From: Alcanivoracaceae bacterium
GTDB lineage: Bacteria; Pseudomonadota; Gammaproteobacteria; Pseudomonadales; Alcanivoracaceae
DNA: 56,838 bases
Direction of reading: 5' to 3'
Assembly: GCA_002706085.1 (NCBI GenBank)
Contig: PAJO01000028.1
Span: 152,923-209,760, forward strand
The notes under the pieces are model-generated. The model was not told where the DNA came from. It ran no database searches and saw only the letters and a list, made by a program, of their open reading frames with translations. Positions 47,536 through 56,838 of the stretch are shown piece by piece. The position numbers and the translations under genes were made by a program. The stretch's first letter is position 1, and each line of letters starts with the position of its first letter.

Positions 47536-48681
47536 CTAACGTGGCGTCAGCTGATAGGCAGACAGTTTACCGTCATAGCCCAGCACATACAGGGTGCCGT
47601 CATAACTGACAGGGGTGCCGGCAAAGCCGTCACCATCATGGCGTTTGCGCGCCACAATGCTGCCATCGTCAGCGTTCAGCCAGTGGATGTAGCCCTCGTA
47701 GTCCCCCACCGCCACCAGGCCATCCTGGTAGGCCGTGCCGGTAAGGCGTCGACCGTAGAGTTTATCTTGTTTCCACAGTACCGCCCCCCCGCGCTGGTCT
47801 ACTGCGCGGACCACGCCCACATCATCTGCTACGAACAGGTTTCCGCTGCCGCTGGTGCTGATATTCAGGGCACTGGACATGTCTTTGTCCCAGTATTGGC
47901 GACCGCTGTCCTGATCCATGACGCTGATGCGGCCCTGGAAGGACACGGCAAACACCCCACCGCCTTCCACAATCAGGTTACTGTCCACATCGATCAGACG
48001 ATCCAGCTCAGAGCGGCCGGTGGCTTCGGCAATACGCTGTTCCCAGACCGGCCCACCAGAGGCGAGATCCAGTGCCGCCACTTTGGCATTGGCAAAGCCG
48101 GCATACACACGATCATTGGCAATGGTGGGCTGCGCCAGCCCCCGCAGGGTCAGGGTCGGCACCGGCGTTTCATAGTCCCAACGCTGCTCGCCCGTGGCGG
48201 CGTCCAACGCCACCACATGACCATCCTGGGTCTGGAAAATCGTCAGACTGCCATCGCTGACAGGAATGGCCAGCGCTTCACCGGAGAGCTGGGTACGCCA
48301 TAGCTCATCACCCGTTTCAGCGTCCAGCGCCACAGCCATACCTTCTCGGGTACCGTAAAGCACCATGCCGTAGCCGGCATAGAACCCACCAGCAATGCGA
48401 TCACCGGTTTTCTTGCGCCACTGACGCTTGCCCTTGTCCCGGCTTACCGCGTAGATATCGCCAAAGACATCGCCAGCAATGACTTGCTGAGTGGTTACCG
48501 CAGGGCGCAGGGTGAGCTGGCTGTCTTCAATTCCGTCCCCCACACCCTCGCTCCACAGCCGCTTGACCTTGTAGCTGGCCTCGAAGTCAGGCAGATCGTT
48601 GGGTTCAATGGCGTTGGGGTTGGAGCTACAGCCGACCAGCACCAGGCTGGCCAGCATCAGGGGAAGGAAGAAATATTTCAT
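47536..48681 (-). CDS. bamB: outer-membrane assembly lipoprotein BamB
   Basis: 381 residues. Lipobox LVGC (Cys18) with Ser following. An eight-bladed beta-propeller of PQQ-like repeats is visible: GDVFGDIYAVSRDKGKRQWRKK, GTREGMAVALDAETGDELWRTQ, QTQDGHVVALDAATGEQRWDY, and a final LYVLGYDGKLSAYQL. It is the scaffold of the BAM complex. The ATG follows the yfgM stop without a gap (TAAATG). Confidence 0.96.
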   Translation of the reverse strand: MKYFFLPLMLASLVLVGCSSNPNAIEPNDLPDFEASYKVKRLWSEGVGDGIEDSQLTLRPAVTTQQVIAGDVFGDIYAVSRDKGKRQWRKKTGDRIAGGFYAGYGMVLYGTREGMAVALDAETGDELWRTQLSGEALAIPVSDGSLTIFQTQDGHVVALDAATGEQRWDYETPVPTLTLRGLAQPTIANDRVYAGFANAKVAALDLASGGPVWEQRIAEATGRSELDRLIDVDSNLIVEGGGVFAVSFQGRISVMDQDSGRQYWDKDMSSALNISTSGSGNLFVADDVGVVRAVDQRGGAVLWKQDKLYGRRLTGTAYQDGLVAVGDYEGYIHWLNADDGSIVARKRHDGDGFAGTPVSYDGTLYVLGYDGKLSAYQLTPR

Positions 48682-49317
48682 TTAGCTCTTCAGGTCGTCC
48701 AGTTTCATTTGCACGCGGTCTTTCTCTCCACCGTCCTGGAGCGCAGCCAGCGCTTCTTCATAGCGCTGCACCGCCACTTCGGCATCGCCCTGGCCCTTGG
48801 CCAGATCACCGCGCAATTCCAGTGCCATGCCGTTGAAGGCTTCCGGGTAGCGCTTGTCCAGCTGGGTCTGCGCCTTGTCCCAAGCTTGCTGGTGAAGGTA
48901 GACACGAGCCAGGCGCAAAGCCGCGGTATATTCGATGGCGTCGGTGGCACCGTTGCTGGCAACTGACTGCAGCAGCTCCGCCGCCGGATCAAACTCACCG
49001 GACTGTACTGCAAGGCTGGCTTTGGCCAGGCGTGCATAGTCGGCATACGCAGTCTTCGGGTAGGCCTCAATCAGGGCATCGGCCTTGGCCGTGATGGAGG
49101 TCACATCCTGTTCCGGGGCGACCAGCTCACGCAACATTTCCTGATACTGGGCAGAAGCCTCAGCCGATTCCCCGGCACTGTGGTCTTGCCACTCCCGCCA
49201 ACCGATCAGAGCGGCCACCGCCAACACGATGGTAATGATGGCGGCAGTGCCATTTTGCTGCCACCAGTTCTTGAGCAGTTCTGCCTGCTCTTCTTCGTCA
49301 CGGATGTAATCGACCAC
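48682..49317 (-). CDS. yfgM: YfgM-family tetratricopeptide membrane protein
   Basis: 211 residues. A short cytoplasmic N-terminus (DYIRDEEEQAELLKNWWQQNG) is followed by one transmembrane helix (IITIVLAVAALIGW) and a periplasmic tetratricopeptide domain (EYTAALRLARVYLHQQAWDKAQTQLD). YfgM is an ancillary SecYEG translocon/periplasmic chaperone partner. It has the conserved position between hisS and bamB. Confidence 0.93.
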   Translation of the reverse strand: MVDYIRDEEEQAELLKNWWQQNGTAAIITIVLAVAALIGWREWQDHSAGESAEASAQYQEMLRELVAPEQDVTSITAKADALIEAYPKTAYADYARLAKASLAVQSGEFDPAAELLQSVASNGATDAIEYTAALRLARVYLHQQAWDKAQTQLDKRYPEAFNGMALELRGDLAKGQGDAEVAVQRYEEALAALQDGGEKDRVQMKLDDLKS

Positions 49318-49389
49318 CCTGATCTCCTTTCCTTTTTTATTGTCCGGAATGCGCGACCCCGGTGTCTGAATGTTAACCCGCCGGTGCCG

Positions 49390-50661
49390 TTATGACTCCA
49401 GCAGGGATATGACCGCGTTGGCGATATCCCCTTGTGCTACCTGTGTCTGTTCGCCCTGGCCACGTAACGGTTTCACCATTACCACACCACTGGCAAGCTC
49501 ATCTTCGCCGATAATCAAGGCAATGGCCGCACCACTGCGGTCTGCTTTTTTCATCTGGCTTTTGAAACTGCCGCCACCACAATGCAGCTGCACTGCACGG
49601 TCGGGCAGCGCATCGCGCAACTGCTCGGACAATGCCATGGTGGGAGCCAATACATCCCCCATAGCCATCACATAGACGTCAACCGGCGCCGACAGTTCCG
49701 GACGGTTCTGCTCAATCAACAGAATCAGTCGCTCAACCCCCATGGCGAAACCCACTGCCGGGGTGGGCTTGCCGCCCAGCTGCGCCACAAGACCATCGTA
49801 ACGACCGCCAGCACACACGGTGCCCTGGGCGCCCAACGCATCGGTGACCCACTCGAAAACGGTCTTGCCGTAATAGTCCAGGCCGCGCACCAGATACGGG
49901 TTCACTTTATAAGCAATGCCATTGGCATCAAGCAAGGCTTTCAAGCCCTCAAAATGGGCGCGGGCGTCCTCATTGAGGTAATCCGCCAACTGCGGCGCCC
50001 CTTCCAGCACTTTGCGGGTGCCTGAGTCCTTGCTGTCCAGCACTCGTAGCGGACTGCGCTCGATACGCTTGCGGGAGTCCTCGTCAATCTGCTCTACATG
50101 CTCCTGCAAATAGGCTACCAGCGCCTCCCGGTAGCGGGCACGATCATCCGCATCTCCCAGCGAGTTCAGCTCCAGGGTGACCTTGTCGGCCAGGCCCAGA
50201 ACTTTCCACAGACGCGCCGTCATCAGAATCACTTCTGCGTCGATGTCCGGCCCATCCATACCGAAGGTTTCCACCCCAATCTGGTGAAACTGACGATAGC
50301 GGCCAGCCTGCGGCCGCTCGTGACGGAACATGGGCCCGGTGTACCACAAACGCTGAATCTGGTTGTAGAGCAAACCGTGCTCTTCGCAAGCGCGTACGCA
50401 GCTGGCAGTGCCTTCGGGGCGCAGGGTCAGGCTGTCACCGTTGCGATCGTCAAAGGTGTACATTTCTTTTTCGACGATATCGGTCACTTCTCCGATGCTG
50501 CGCTTGAACAGATCCGTCTGCTCCACAATAGGCATACGAATTTCCTGGTAGCCATAGCTGGCCAACACATCGCGCACCTTGCCTTCCAGCCACTGCCAAA
50601 GGCCGGTTTGCTCCGGCAGGATATCGTTCATGCCGCGAATGGAAGTAATCTTTTTACTCAC
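49390..50661 (-). CDS. hisS: histidine-tRNA ligase
   Basis: 423 residues. Class II motifs are [35 protein letters not shown], motif 2 [27 protein letters not shown], the histidine-A motif [15 protein letters not shown], and motif 3 [15 protein letters not shown]. The C-terminal anticodon-binding domain ends near [11 protein letters not shown]. It is preceded by a GACGTC-word inverted repeat that separates it from ispG. Confidence 0.97.
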   Translation of the reverse strand: MSKKITSIRGMNDILPEQTGLWQWLEGKVRDVLASYGYQEIRMPIVEQTDLFKRSIGEVTDIVEKEMYTFDDRNGDSLTLRPEGTASCVRACEEHGLLYNQIQRLWYTGPMFRHERPQAGRYRQFHQIGVETFGMDGPDIDAEVILMTARLWKVLGLADKVTLELNSLGDADDRARYREALVAYLQEHVEQIDEDSRKRIERSPLRVLDSKDSGTRKVLEGAPQLADYLNEDARAHFEGLKALLDANGIAYKVNPYLVRGLDYYGKTVFEWVTDALGAQGTVCAGGRYDGLVAQLGGKPTPAVGFAMGVERLILLIEQNRPELSAPVDVYVMAMGDVLAPTMALSEQLRDALPDRAVQLHCGGGSFKSQMKKADRSGAAIALIIGEDELASGVVMVKPLRGQGEQTQVAQGDIANAVISLLES

Positions 50662-50680
50662 GAAAATTCCTTGCTAAAAA

Positions 50681-50760
50681 CGTCAGACGTCGGAGGCCAG
50701 ACGTCTGACGCAAAACCTTCCGGGCTCAAGCGTCAGTCGTCAGACTCCCGACGTCCGAGC
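50681..50760. repeat. intergenic inverted repeat of GACGTC words (ispG-hisS)
   Basis: CGTCAGACGTCGGAGGCCAG (from 50681, arm to 50711) faces GCGTCAGTCGTCAGACTCCC (from 50730, arm to 50760). The arms are approximate reverse complements made of CGTCAGA/GACGTC words, and the left arm is also internally palindromic. It is the same family as the guaB-guaA element. Confidence 0.7.
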
Positions 50761-50762
50761 AA

Positions 50763-51881
50763 TCATTCACTTCTCGCGATGATGCCTTTCGCTTCATCTT
50801 CGCGTTGTTTTTTTACCTTGGCGCGAACCATGCGCTCCAGCTCATCGACCAGGTCATCCTTGCTGACGTGATGGCTCTTCTTGCCATCCTCATAGGACAG
50901 ATTATTCGGGGTGCCGCCGGTCAGGCCCACATCGGCTTCGCGGGCTTCGCCCGGCCCATTCACCAGGCAACCGATCACCGCCAGATCCACGGATTCGTTG
51001 ATATCTTCCAGCCGTGCTTCCAGTTCGTTGACGGTCTTGATGACATCAAAGTTCTGCCGTGAGCAACTGGGGCAAGCAATGATGTTTACGCCTTTCTTGC
51101 GTAGATTCAGGCTCTTGAGAATATCGAAACCCACCCGAACCTCTTCCACCGGATCTGCGGCCAGCGAAATTCGGATGGTGTCGCCAATCCCTTCCATGAG
51201 TAGGGATCCCAAGGCCACGGCAGACTTTACGGTACCGGAACGGAACGTCCCGGCCTCGGTCACACCAAGGTGCAAAGGCTGCTCAATCTGAGCGGAAAGC
51301 TTGCGATAAGCCTGCAGCGTCATGAAAACGTTGGACGCCTTCACACTGACCTTGAAGTCCTGAAAATCGTGACGATCGAGAATGTCCACATGCCGCAGAG
51401 CAGACTCCACCAGCGCATCCGACGTAGGCTCGCCATACTTACGTTGCAGTTCTTTTTCCAGGGAACCCGCATTCACACCAATACGGATGGGCAACCCCTT
51501 GTCCTTGGCACACTGAATGACAGCCTTGATGCGATCTTCCCGGCCAATGTTGCCGGGGTTGACGCGCAAGCAGTCCACACCTTTTTCCGCCACTGCCAAC
51601 GCAATCTTGTAATCGTAGTGAATATCCGCCACCAGCGGCACATCCACCTGTGAACGAATCTTGCCGAAGGCGTCAGCGGCCTCCATGCTGGGCACAGACA
51701 CCCGGACGATATCGACCCCCGCATCCTGCAGCCGGCGGATCTGGCCAACCGTGGCGTCCACGTCACAGGTTTCGGTGTTGGTCATGCTCTGCACGGAGAT
51801 GGGCGCGTCACCACCCACCGGCACCTTGCCGACAAAGATCTGCCGGGTCTTGCGGCGCTCAATTTTGACTTCCGGTTCCAT
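50763..51881 (-). CDS. ispG: 4-hydroxy-3-methylbut-2-enyl-diphosphate synthase IspG
   Basis: 372 residues. It begins with [32 protein letters not shown]. The TIM barrel region includes [12 protein letters not shown] and [10 protein letters not shown]. The iron-sulfur ligands are in [14 protein letters not shown] and [12 protein letters not shown]. It catalyses the penultimate MEP-pathway step. It lies 21 nt below rodZ, the conserved rlmN-pilF-rodZ-ispG-hisS order. Confidence 0.97.
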   Translation of the reverse strand: MEPEVKIERRKTRQIFVGKVPVGGDAPISVQSMTNTETCDVDATVGQIRRLQDAGVDIVRVSVPSMEAADAFGKIRSQVDVPLVADIHYDYKIALAVAEKGVDCLRVNPGNIGREDRIKAVIQCAKDKGLPIRIGVNAGSLEKELQRKYGEPTSDALVESALRHVDILDRHDFQDFKVSVKASNVFMTLQAYRKLSAQIEQPLHLGVTEAGTFRSGTVKSAVALGSLLMEGIGDTIRISLAADPVEEVRVGFDILKSLNLRKKGVNIIACPSCSRQNFDVIKTVNELEARLEDINESVDLAVIGCLVNGPGEAREADVGLTGGTPNNLSYEDGKKSHHVSKDDLVDELERMVRAKVKKQREDEAKGIIARSE

Positions 51882-51902
51882 GGTGTTTCCTGGTCTCGCG
51901 AA

Positions 51903-52763
51903 TCAGGGAAGGGTGATGCGGACAACCTTACCGGGTGAATCCGTCGGCAAGGTGACAGCCTCGCCATTAAGGTGAATATCAGACACCGCGCCGGCATTAC
52001 CCAAGGTGACATTGAAAGGTGCCTGGCCATCCAGTTGCAGGGAGGCGCCAGCTTGCTGCTCACCCTGTCGCAATGTACGCCCTGAGGCGTCCGTGATTTG
52101 CACCCAGCAATTGGCGGAAAAGGCCAGAATCAGACGATCAAGGCCGTTGTCCGCCAGCATCGAGGGCGCCACGGTGCCCACCTCTGCCTCAGGTTCAGGC
52201 TGCGCCGGCTCGACAGGCTCGTCAACCGGCAACATCTCTTCACTGCCCTCAGGAAATACCTGATCAGCCTCGGCGCCGGAACGGTCATCGACCGAGTCCG
52301 TTAACTCAGCGGCCTCATCGTCCGAGGCCTGAGAGGCCAGCGGCTCCTGCTGGGTACTCTCCTCGACGACAGCCGCGTCCTCACGGCCTTCCGGCCAGGC
52401 TAACAGACCGATGACCACCACGAGCAAGACCAGCACAATCCAGACCCAGGGCCGTGACAGCAAGCCCCGCTTGAGAGGCATGGACGGCAATTCAAGAGGC
52501 TTGTTGAACGCATCCTCGTTGACCATTTGCTGAAAAGTATTGGCCACCTCATCTGCGGGCAAACCCAACAAGCGGGCGTAGTTTTTCAGGTAGCCCTTGA
52601 CGAAGGTTGCCTCGGGGAGCCGCTCGTAATCGTCTGCTTCCAGCGCCAGCAGATAGGTCTGTGAAAGGTGCATGCGCTTGGCGGCTTCTGCCGGGGTCCA
52701 GCCCATGGCTTCCCTGGCTTTTCGGCAACGCTCACCGGGCAGCACAACCATGTCTTCACTCAT
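51903..52763 (-). CDS. rodZ: RodZ-family cytoskeletal / helix-turn-helix membrane protein
   Basis: 286 residues from the ATG at 52763 (overlaps the pilF stop as ATGA). The N-terminal Cro-type helix-turn-helix is LPGERCRKAREAMGWTPAEAAKRMHLSQTYLLALEADDYERLPEATFVKGYLKNYARLLGL. One transmembrane helix (WVWIVLVLLVVVIGLLAW) is followed by an acidic, proline-rich linker and a C-terminal RodZ beta domain (FSANCWVQITDASGRTLRQGEQQAG). RodZ links MreB to the membrane for rod shape. Confidence 0.93.
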   Translation of the reverse strand: MSEDMVVLPGERCRKAREAMGWTPAEAAKRMHLSQTYLLALEADDYERLPEATFVKGYLKNYARLLGLPADEVANTFQQMVNEDAFNKPLELPSMPLKRGLLSRPWVWIVLVLLVVVIGLLAWPEGREDAAVVEESTQQEPLASQASDDEAAELTDSVDDRSGAEADQVFPEGSEEMLPVDEPVEPAQPEPEAEVGTVAPSMLADNGLDRLILAFSANCWVQITDASGRTLRQGEQQAGASLQLDGQAPFNVTLGNAGAVSDIHLNGEAVTLPTDSPGKVVRITLP

Positions 52764-53545
52764 TGTCCACCCTCCGCTTTGGCTTGCTTCCAGGTCTGCC
52801 ACTCACGGTACTCTGGCGAGCGGCGGTAGAGATTTTCCAGTGCCAGCTCATAGCTGGACTGCTGGTCCTTGAGGCCACGGGCACTGGCAAGCTGGATACC
52901 CAGCCATAGCGAACGGGCACTCTGGCGATTGGTCCGCTGCAGATACTGCTTGTAATAATCCCAGGCCAGACGGGCATTGCCTTCGCTGTGATACAGATCC
53001 GCCAGCTCCAGGTTTGGCACCACAGAACGGGGATTCAGTCGCAACGCCTTGATAAAGGCCTTTTGCGCCTCCTCATCACGACCCAGCTCACGGTAGCAAC
53101 GCCCCATATTTTCCCAGGCACTGGCCCGTCCATCATAACTGGGGTCATTGGCGGCCTTGTCGAACTTGTCCAGCGCCTCTTTGTAATCCCCACGAGAGAA
53201 CAACAGGGTGCCGTAGTTGTTCAGCGCCGGAGAGTACTTGCGATCAGCACTCAGCGCCTTCTTGTAGTGGTATTCTTCCAGCTCGGGATCTTGCTCATAT
53301 TTATAGAGCAGCGCCATGGCGTTGTGCGCGATGGCGCTGTCATCATTGAGTTCGAGCGCCCGGGAAAAATGACGGCGGGCTTCGGCCGGGTTACCTTGCT
53401 GGAGATACTGAAGCCCTGCCGCCACGCGGCTGGTCACCGCTTCGTCGATCTTGACTTCCTGCTTGCCCGTTTCCACCGTCACACACCCGGTGGTCAAAAG
53501 GCCTGCCAGAAGCAGGCCCGCAAAACCGCGAATAAAAAGAGTCAT
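52760..53545 (-). CDS. pilF: type IV pilus biogenesis lipoprotein PilF/PilW (TPR)
   Basis: 261 residues. Lipobox TTGC (Cys21). Six or so tetratricopeptide repeats follow: AAGLQYLQQGNPAEARRHFSRALELN, AHNAMALLYKYEQDPELEEYHYKKAL, YGTLLFSRGDYKEALDKFDKA, NMGRCYRELGRDEEAQKAFIKALRLN, LADLYHSEGNARLAWDYYKQYL. It is the pilotin for PilQ secretin multimerisation. Its ATG shares one base with the rlmN stop (TAATG), and its stop overlaps rodZ. Confidence 0.93.
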   Translation of the reverse strand: MTLFIRGFAGLLLAGLLTTGCVTVETGKQEVKIDEAVTSRVAAGLQYLQQGNPAEARRHFSRALELNDDSAIAHNAMALLYKYEQDPELEEYHYKKALSADRKYSPALNNYGTLLFSRGDYKEALDKFDKAANDPSYDGRASAWENMGRCYRELGRDEEAQKAFIKALRLNPRSVVPNLELADLYHSEGNARLAWDYYKQYLQRTNRQSARSLWLGIQLASARGLKDQQSSYELALENLYRRSPEYREWQTWKQAKAEGGQ

Positions 53546-54687
53546 TAGGCTTGCGCTGTATTGTTATCCGAGTTTTCGGAGCGGTGAAAAATGGATTCCT
53601 TCCAGCGCTCACTGCGCCGGGTCCGGTCTTGCACCTGCCCCACCAGCTGACCACAGGCGGCATCAATATCATCGCCACGAGTCGTCCGTACCGTCGTCAA
53701 CAATCCATTGTCATTCAGATACTTATGGAATTCCAGAATATCGCTCTTGCGTGAACGCTCGTACCCGGCATGCGGGAACGGGTTAAAAGGAATCAGATTC
53801 ACCTTCACCGGAATGCCGTTAAGCAGTTTAACCAACTGGCGGGCATGTTCCGGTTTGTCGTTCACATCCCGGAGCATCACGTATTCCATGGTAATGGTGT
53901 TGTGCTTGTGGGAAATGTTCTTGGTGTAACGCTTGCAGGCCGCCATCAGCTCCCTGAGCGGATACTTGCGATTCAGCGGCACCAGTTCGTTACGCAGCTC
54001 ATCATTGGGAGCGTGCAGGCTTACCGCCAGCGCCACATCCAGATCCTGACTGAGCTGGTCCATCTTCGGAATCACCCCGGAGGTAGACAGGGTAATGCGT
54101 TTCTTGCCGATGCCGTAACCAAGGTCATCCTTCATGATGCGCATGGCGGTCAGCACACGGTCGTAATTCAACAGCGGCTCGCCCATGCCCATCATCACCA
54201 CATTGGTAATGGGATGCTCACCCAGGTTACGGCGCGGGCCGAAAGAACGGGCGGCCTGCCACACCTGGCCGATAATCTCGGCGCTGGTCATGTCTCGCTG
54301 AAAGCCCTGCTTGCCCGTGGAGCAGAAGCTGCAATCCACGGCACAGCCCACCTGGGACGACACGCACAGGGTGCCGCGACGACCATCGGGAATAAAAACG
54401 GTTTCCACGGCACCGCCGTTGTCCAGTGCAAACACCCACTTGCGGGTGCCATCACGGCTGATGCTTTCGTGGCTCACTTCCGGACCGCGAATTTCGGCGA
54501 CCTCGGCGAGTTTCTGGCGCAACGCCTTGCCCACATCGGTCATTTGCTCGAAGGAATCCGCCTGATGATGGTGGATCCATTTCAGCACCTGCTGGGCACG
54601 AAACTTCTTTTCTCCCATATTCAGGAAGAACTCTTCCATTTGCGGGCGATCAAGACCGAGCAGATTGACTTTCTGTTGGACAGTCAT
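53545..54687 (-). CDS. rlmN: dual-specificity 23S rRNA/tRNA methyltransferase RlmN
   Basis: 380 residues. A radical-SAM enzyme with CX3CX2C motif (C115, C119, C122) in [19 protein letters not shown]. It also has [64 protein letters not shown] and [14 protein letters not shown]. It methylates A2503 of 23S rRNA and A37 of tRNAs. It is the first gene of the rlmN-pilF-rodZ-ispG series and lies below ndk. Confidence 0.97.
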   Translation of the reverse strand: MTVQQKVNLLGLDRPQMEEFFLNMGEKKFRAQQVLKWIHHHQADSFEQMTDVGKALRQKLAEVAEIRGPEVSHESISRDGTRKWVFALDNGGAVETVFIPDGRRGTLCVSSQVGCAVDCSFCSTGKQGFQRDMTSAEIIGQVWQAARSFGPRRNLGEHPITNVVMMGMGEPLLNYDRVLTAMRIMKDDLGYGIGKKRITLSTSGVIPKMDQLSQDLDVALAVSLHAPNDELRNELVPLNRKYPLRELMAACKRYTKNISHKHNTITMEYVMLRDVNDKPEHARQLVKLLNGIPVKVNLIPFNPFPHAGYERSRKSDILEFHKYLNDNGLLTTVRTTRGDDIDAACGQLVGQVQDRTRRSERWKESIFHRSENSDNNTAQA

Positions 54688-54727
54688 GGCATTCTCCAGT
54701 CAGGCAATTTCCAGTGCCTGTATACAA

Positions 54728-54755
54728 GTCTGCCACGGCCGGGGCCGTGGCAGAC
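54728..54755 (-). terminator. strong hairpin between ndk and rlmN
   Basis: GTCTGCCACGGCC pairs with GGCCGTGGCAGAC over 13 bp. There is no T run after it on the minus strand, so it may be an attenuator or processing structure rather than a classical terminator. Confidence 0.5.
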
Positions 54756-54773
54756 AGAGCTACACCGCTGAAA

Positions 54774-55205
54774 TTAGCGGGTGCGCGGGCACAGTTCTTC
54801 GTCAGAGAAGAAGTAGGCCACTTCGCGGGCGGCAGACTCGGTAGAGTCAGAGCCGTGTACCGCGTTCTCGTCAATGGTCTGAGCGAAATCAGCGCGAATG
54901 GTTCCAGCCGCAGCGTCTGCCGGGTTGGTAGCGCCCATCAGGTCACGATTCTTGGTTACAGCGTCTTCGCCTTCCAGAACCTGAACAACCACAGGACCGC
55001 TGGTCATGAAGGACACCAGATCCTTGAAGAACGGGCGCTCCTTGTGCTCGGCGTAGAAACCGCCCGCCTGCTCGTCACTCAGGTGTACCATTTTCATGGC
55101 AACCACTTTCAGGTCAGCCTTTTCGAAACGGGCAACGATGTCGCCGATTACGTTCTTGGCCACGGCATCAGGCTTGATGATAGAGAGGGTGCGCTCAACA
55201 GCCAT
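54774..55205 (-). CDS. ndk: nucleoside diphosphate kinase
   Basis: 143 residues. [27 protein letters not shown], then [37 protein letters not shown] and the active-site [20 protein letters not shown] (catalytic His). It moves the gamma-phosphate among NTPs. The ATG at 55205 is preferred because the family begins [15 protein letters not shown]; a GTG at 55217 is in frame. Confidence 0.97.
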   Translation of the reverse strand: MAVERTLSIIKPDAVAKNVIGDIVARFEKADLKVVAMKMVHLSDEQAGGFYAEHKERPFFKDLVSFMTSGPVVVQVLEGEDAVTKNRDLMGATNPADAAAGTIRADFAQTIDENAVHGSDSTESAAREVAYFFSDEELCPRTR

Positions 55206-55428
55206 CAGTCTGTTCACTCCAGATTTGCGTTAAATGGTCCTCGGAAACCCAAACGGCTCCCCGGGGCAATGACAGGGGTGATCGGCAGACTGGCAAAGCA
55301 GCCCACGCAGCAACCCCCTGGAACCGGCGGATTATACGCAAGCAGGGCGAATTATGATACCGTTGCCGCCCGTCGGACACGCACCGCCCCGCCGTCACCG
55401 GGCCACGGCCTTTCAGCCCCCGCCTCCA

Positions 55429-55457
55429 TTCGACAGCGCCCGCGAAAGGCGTATAAT
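55429..55457 (+). promoter_or_regulatory. sufB promoter
   Basis: -35-like TTCGAC (55429-55434), a 17-nt spacer and perfect -10 TATAAT (55452-55457). The expected start of transcription falls within the IscR-like site. Confidence 0.55.
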
Positions 55458-55480
55458 ACCCGACTAAATTACTCTGGTAT
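55456..55480 (+). promoter_or_regulatory. IscR type-1-like operator at the sufB promoter
   Basis: The 25-bp site ATACCCGACTAAA/TTACTCTGGTAT matches the IscR type-1 consensus (halves ATASYYGACTRWW and WYAGTCRRSTAT) at all but two positions, 17 and 20. It overlaps the -10 and the predicted start point, so holo-IscR would repress, linking suf expression to the iron-sulfur state of the cell. Confidence 0.7.
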
Positions 55481-55513
55481 TCACTTACACTTCTGGACCG
55501 CAGGCGCTGATCT

Positions 55514-56838
<1,325 letters not shown>

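Larger units (their letters stand above)
55206..55513. other. ndk-sufB divergent intergenic region
   Basis: 308 nt. A TATAAT on the minus strand (complement of 55331-55336) is the likely ndk -10; I see no clear -35. The plus-strand promoter and IscR-like site for sufB lie at 55429-55480. The middle is GC-rich and holds nothing else that I can support. Confidence 0.5.

Overview
The window reads as one continuous chromosomal segment of a GC-rich, Gram-negative gammaproteobacterium. The housekeeping blocks (recCBD; infC-rpmI-rplT / pheST-ihfA-merR; guaBA; ndk-rlmN-pilF-rodZ-ispG-hisS-yfgM-bamB-der) have the usual gammaproteobacterial order. Outer-membrane lipoproteins, an OmpW-type porin, acyl-CoA dehydrogenases and an acyl-CoA ligase suggest a marine hydrocarbon/lipid degrader of the Alcanivorax type. 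The taxon is inferred from gene content, not proven. I see no prophage, insertion sequence or CRISPR array.

Layout. 1-894: start of a MocR-type regulator (cut by the window edge), divergent from a LysE-family exporter. 1000-10106: recC, recB, recD. 10250-11077: a bacterial voltage-gated cation channel with an acid-rich selectivity filter. 11157-26254: an accessory region. On the minus strand it holds two paralogous 549-residue lipoproteins that join a LolB-like domain to a DUF2236 (MpaB/latex-clearing-protein) haem-oxygenase domain, an acyl-CoA ligase, an exported FMN-binding protein and a free-standing DUF2236 protein. On the plus strand it holds a large Ig-like lipoprotein, an OmpW-like barrel and a RoxA-like dihaem cytochrome lipoprotein; a TetR regulator sits between the last two. 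26523-28875: two acyl-CoA dehydrogenase subunits. 29066-30234: YlqF-type GTPase and tRNA-Pro(GGG). 30424-36009: merR, ihfA, pheT, pheS, rplT, rpmI, infC. 36319-39546: guaA, guaB. 39789-41147: xseA. 41092-45982: a three-gene operon of TonB-dependent receptor, periplasmic binding protein and hybrid histidine kinase. 46008-55205: der, bamB, yfgM, hisS, ispG, rodZ, pilF, rlmN, ndk. 55514-end: sufB, cut by the window edge, behind a promoter overlapped by an IscR type-1-like site.

The most unusual content is at 11-26 kb. Both known types of rubber (polyisoprene) oxygenase have relatives here: DUF2236/Lcp and RoxA dihaem dioxygenase. They stand beside outer-membrane lipoproteins, a small hydrophobic-uptake barrel, a flavoprotein, an acyl-CoA ligase and beta-oxidation dehydrogenases. 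I infer an envelope-located oxidative cleavage and uptake system for a hydrophobic, perhaps isoprenoid, substrate. The LolB-like domain would be a lipid-binding or substrate-presenting module fused to the oxygenase. The substrate is not shown by the sequence.

Other points of note are several large intergenic inverted repeats built from short reiterated words, an AUU start for infC, and a TonB-dependent receptor whose complete signal peptide can only be translated from a non-canonical start codon behind a strong Shine-Dalgarno sequence.
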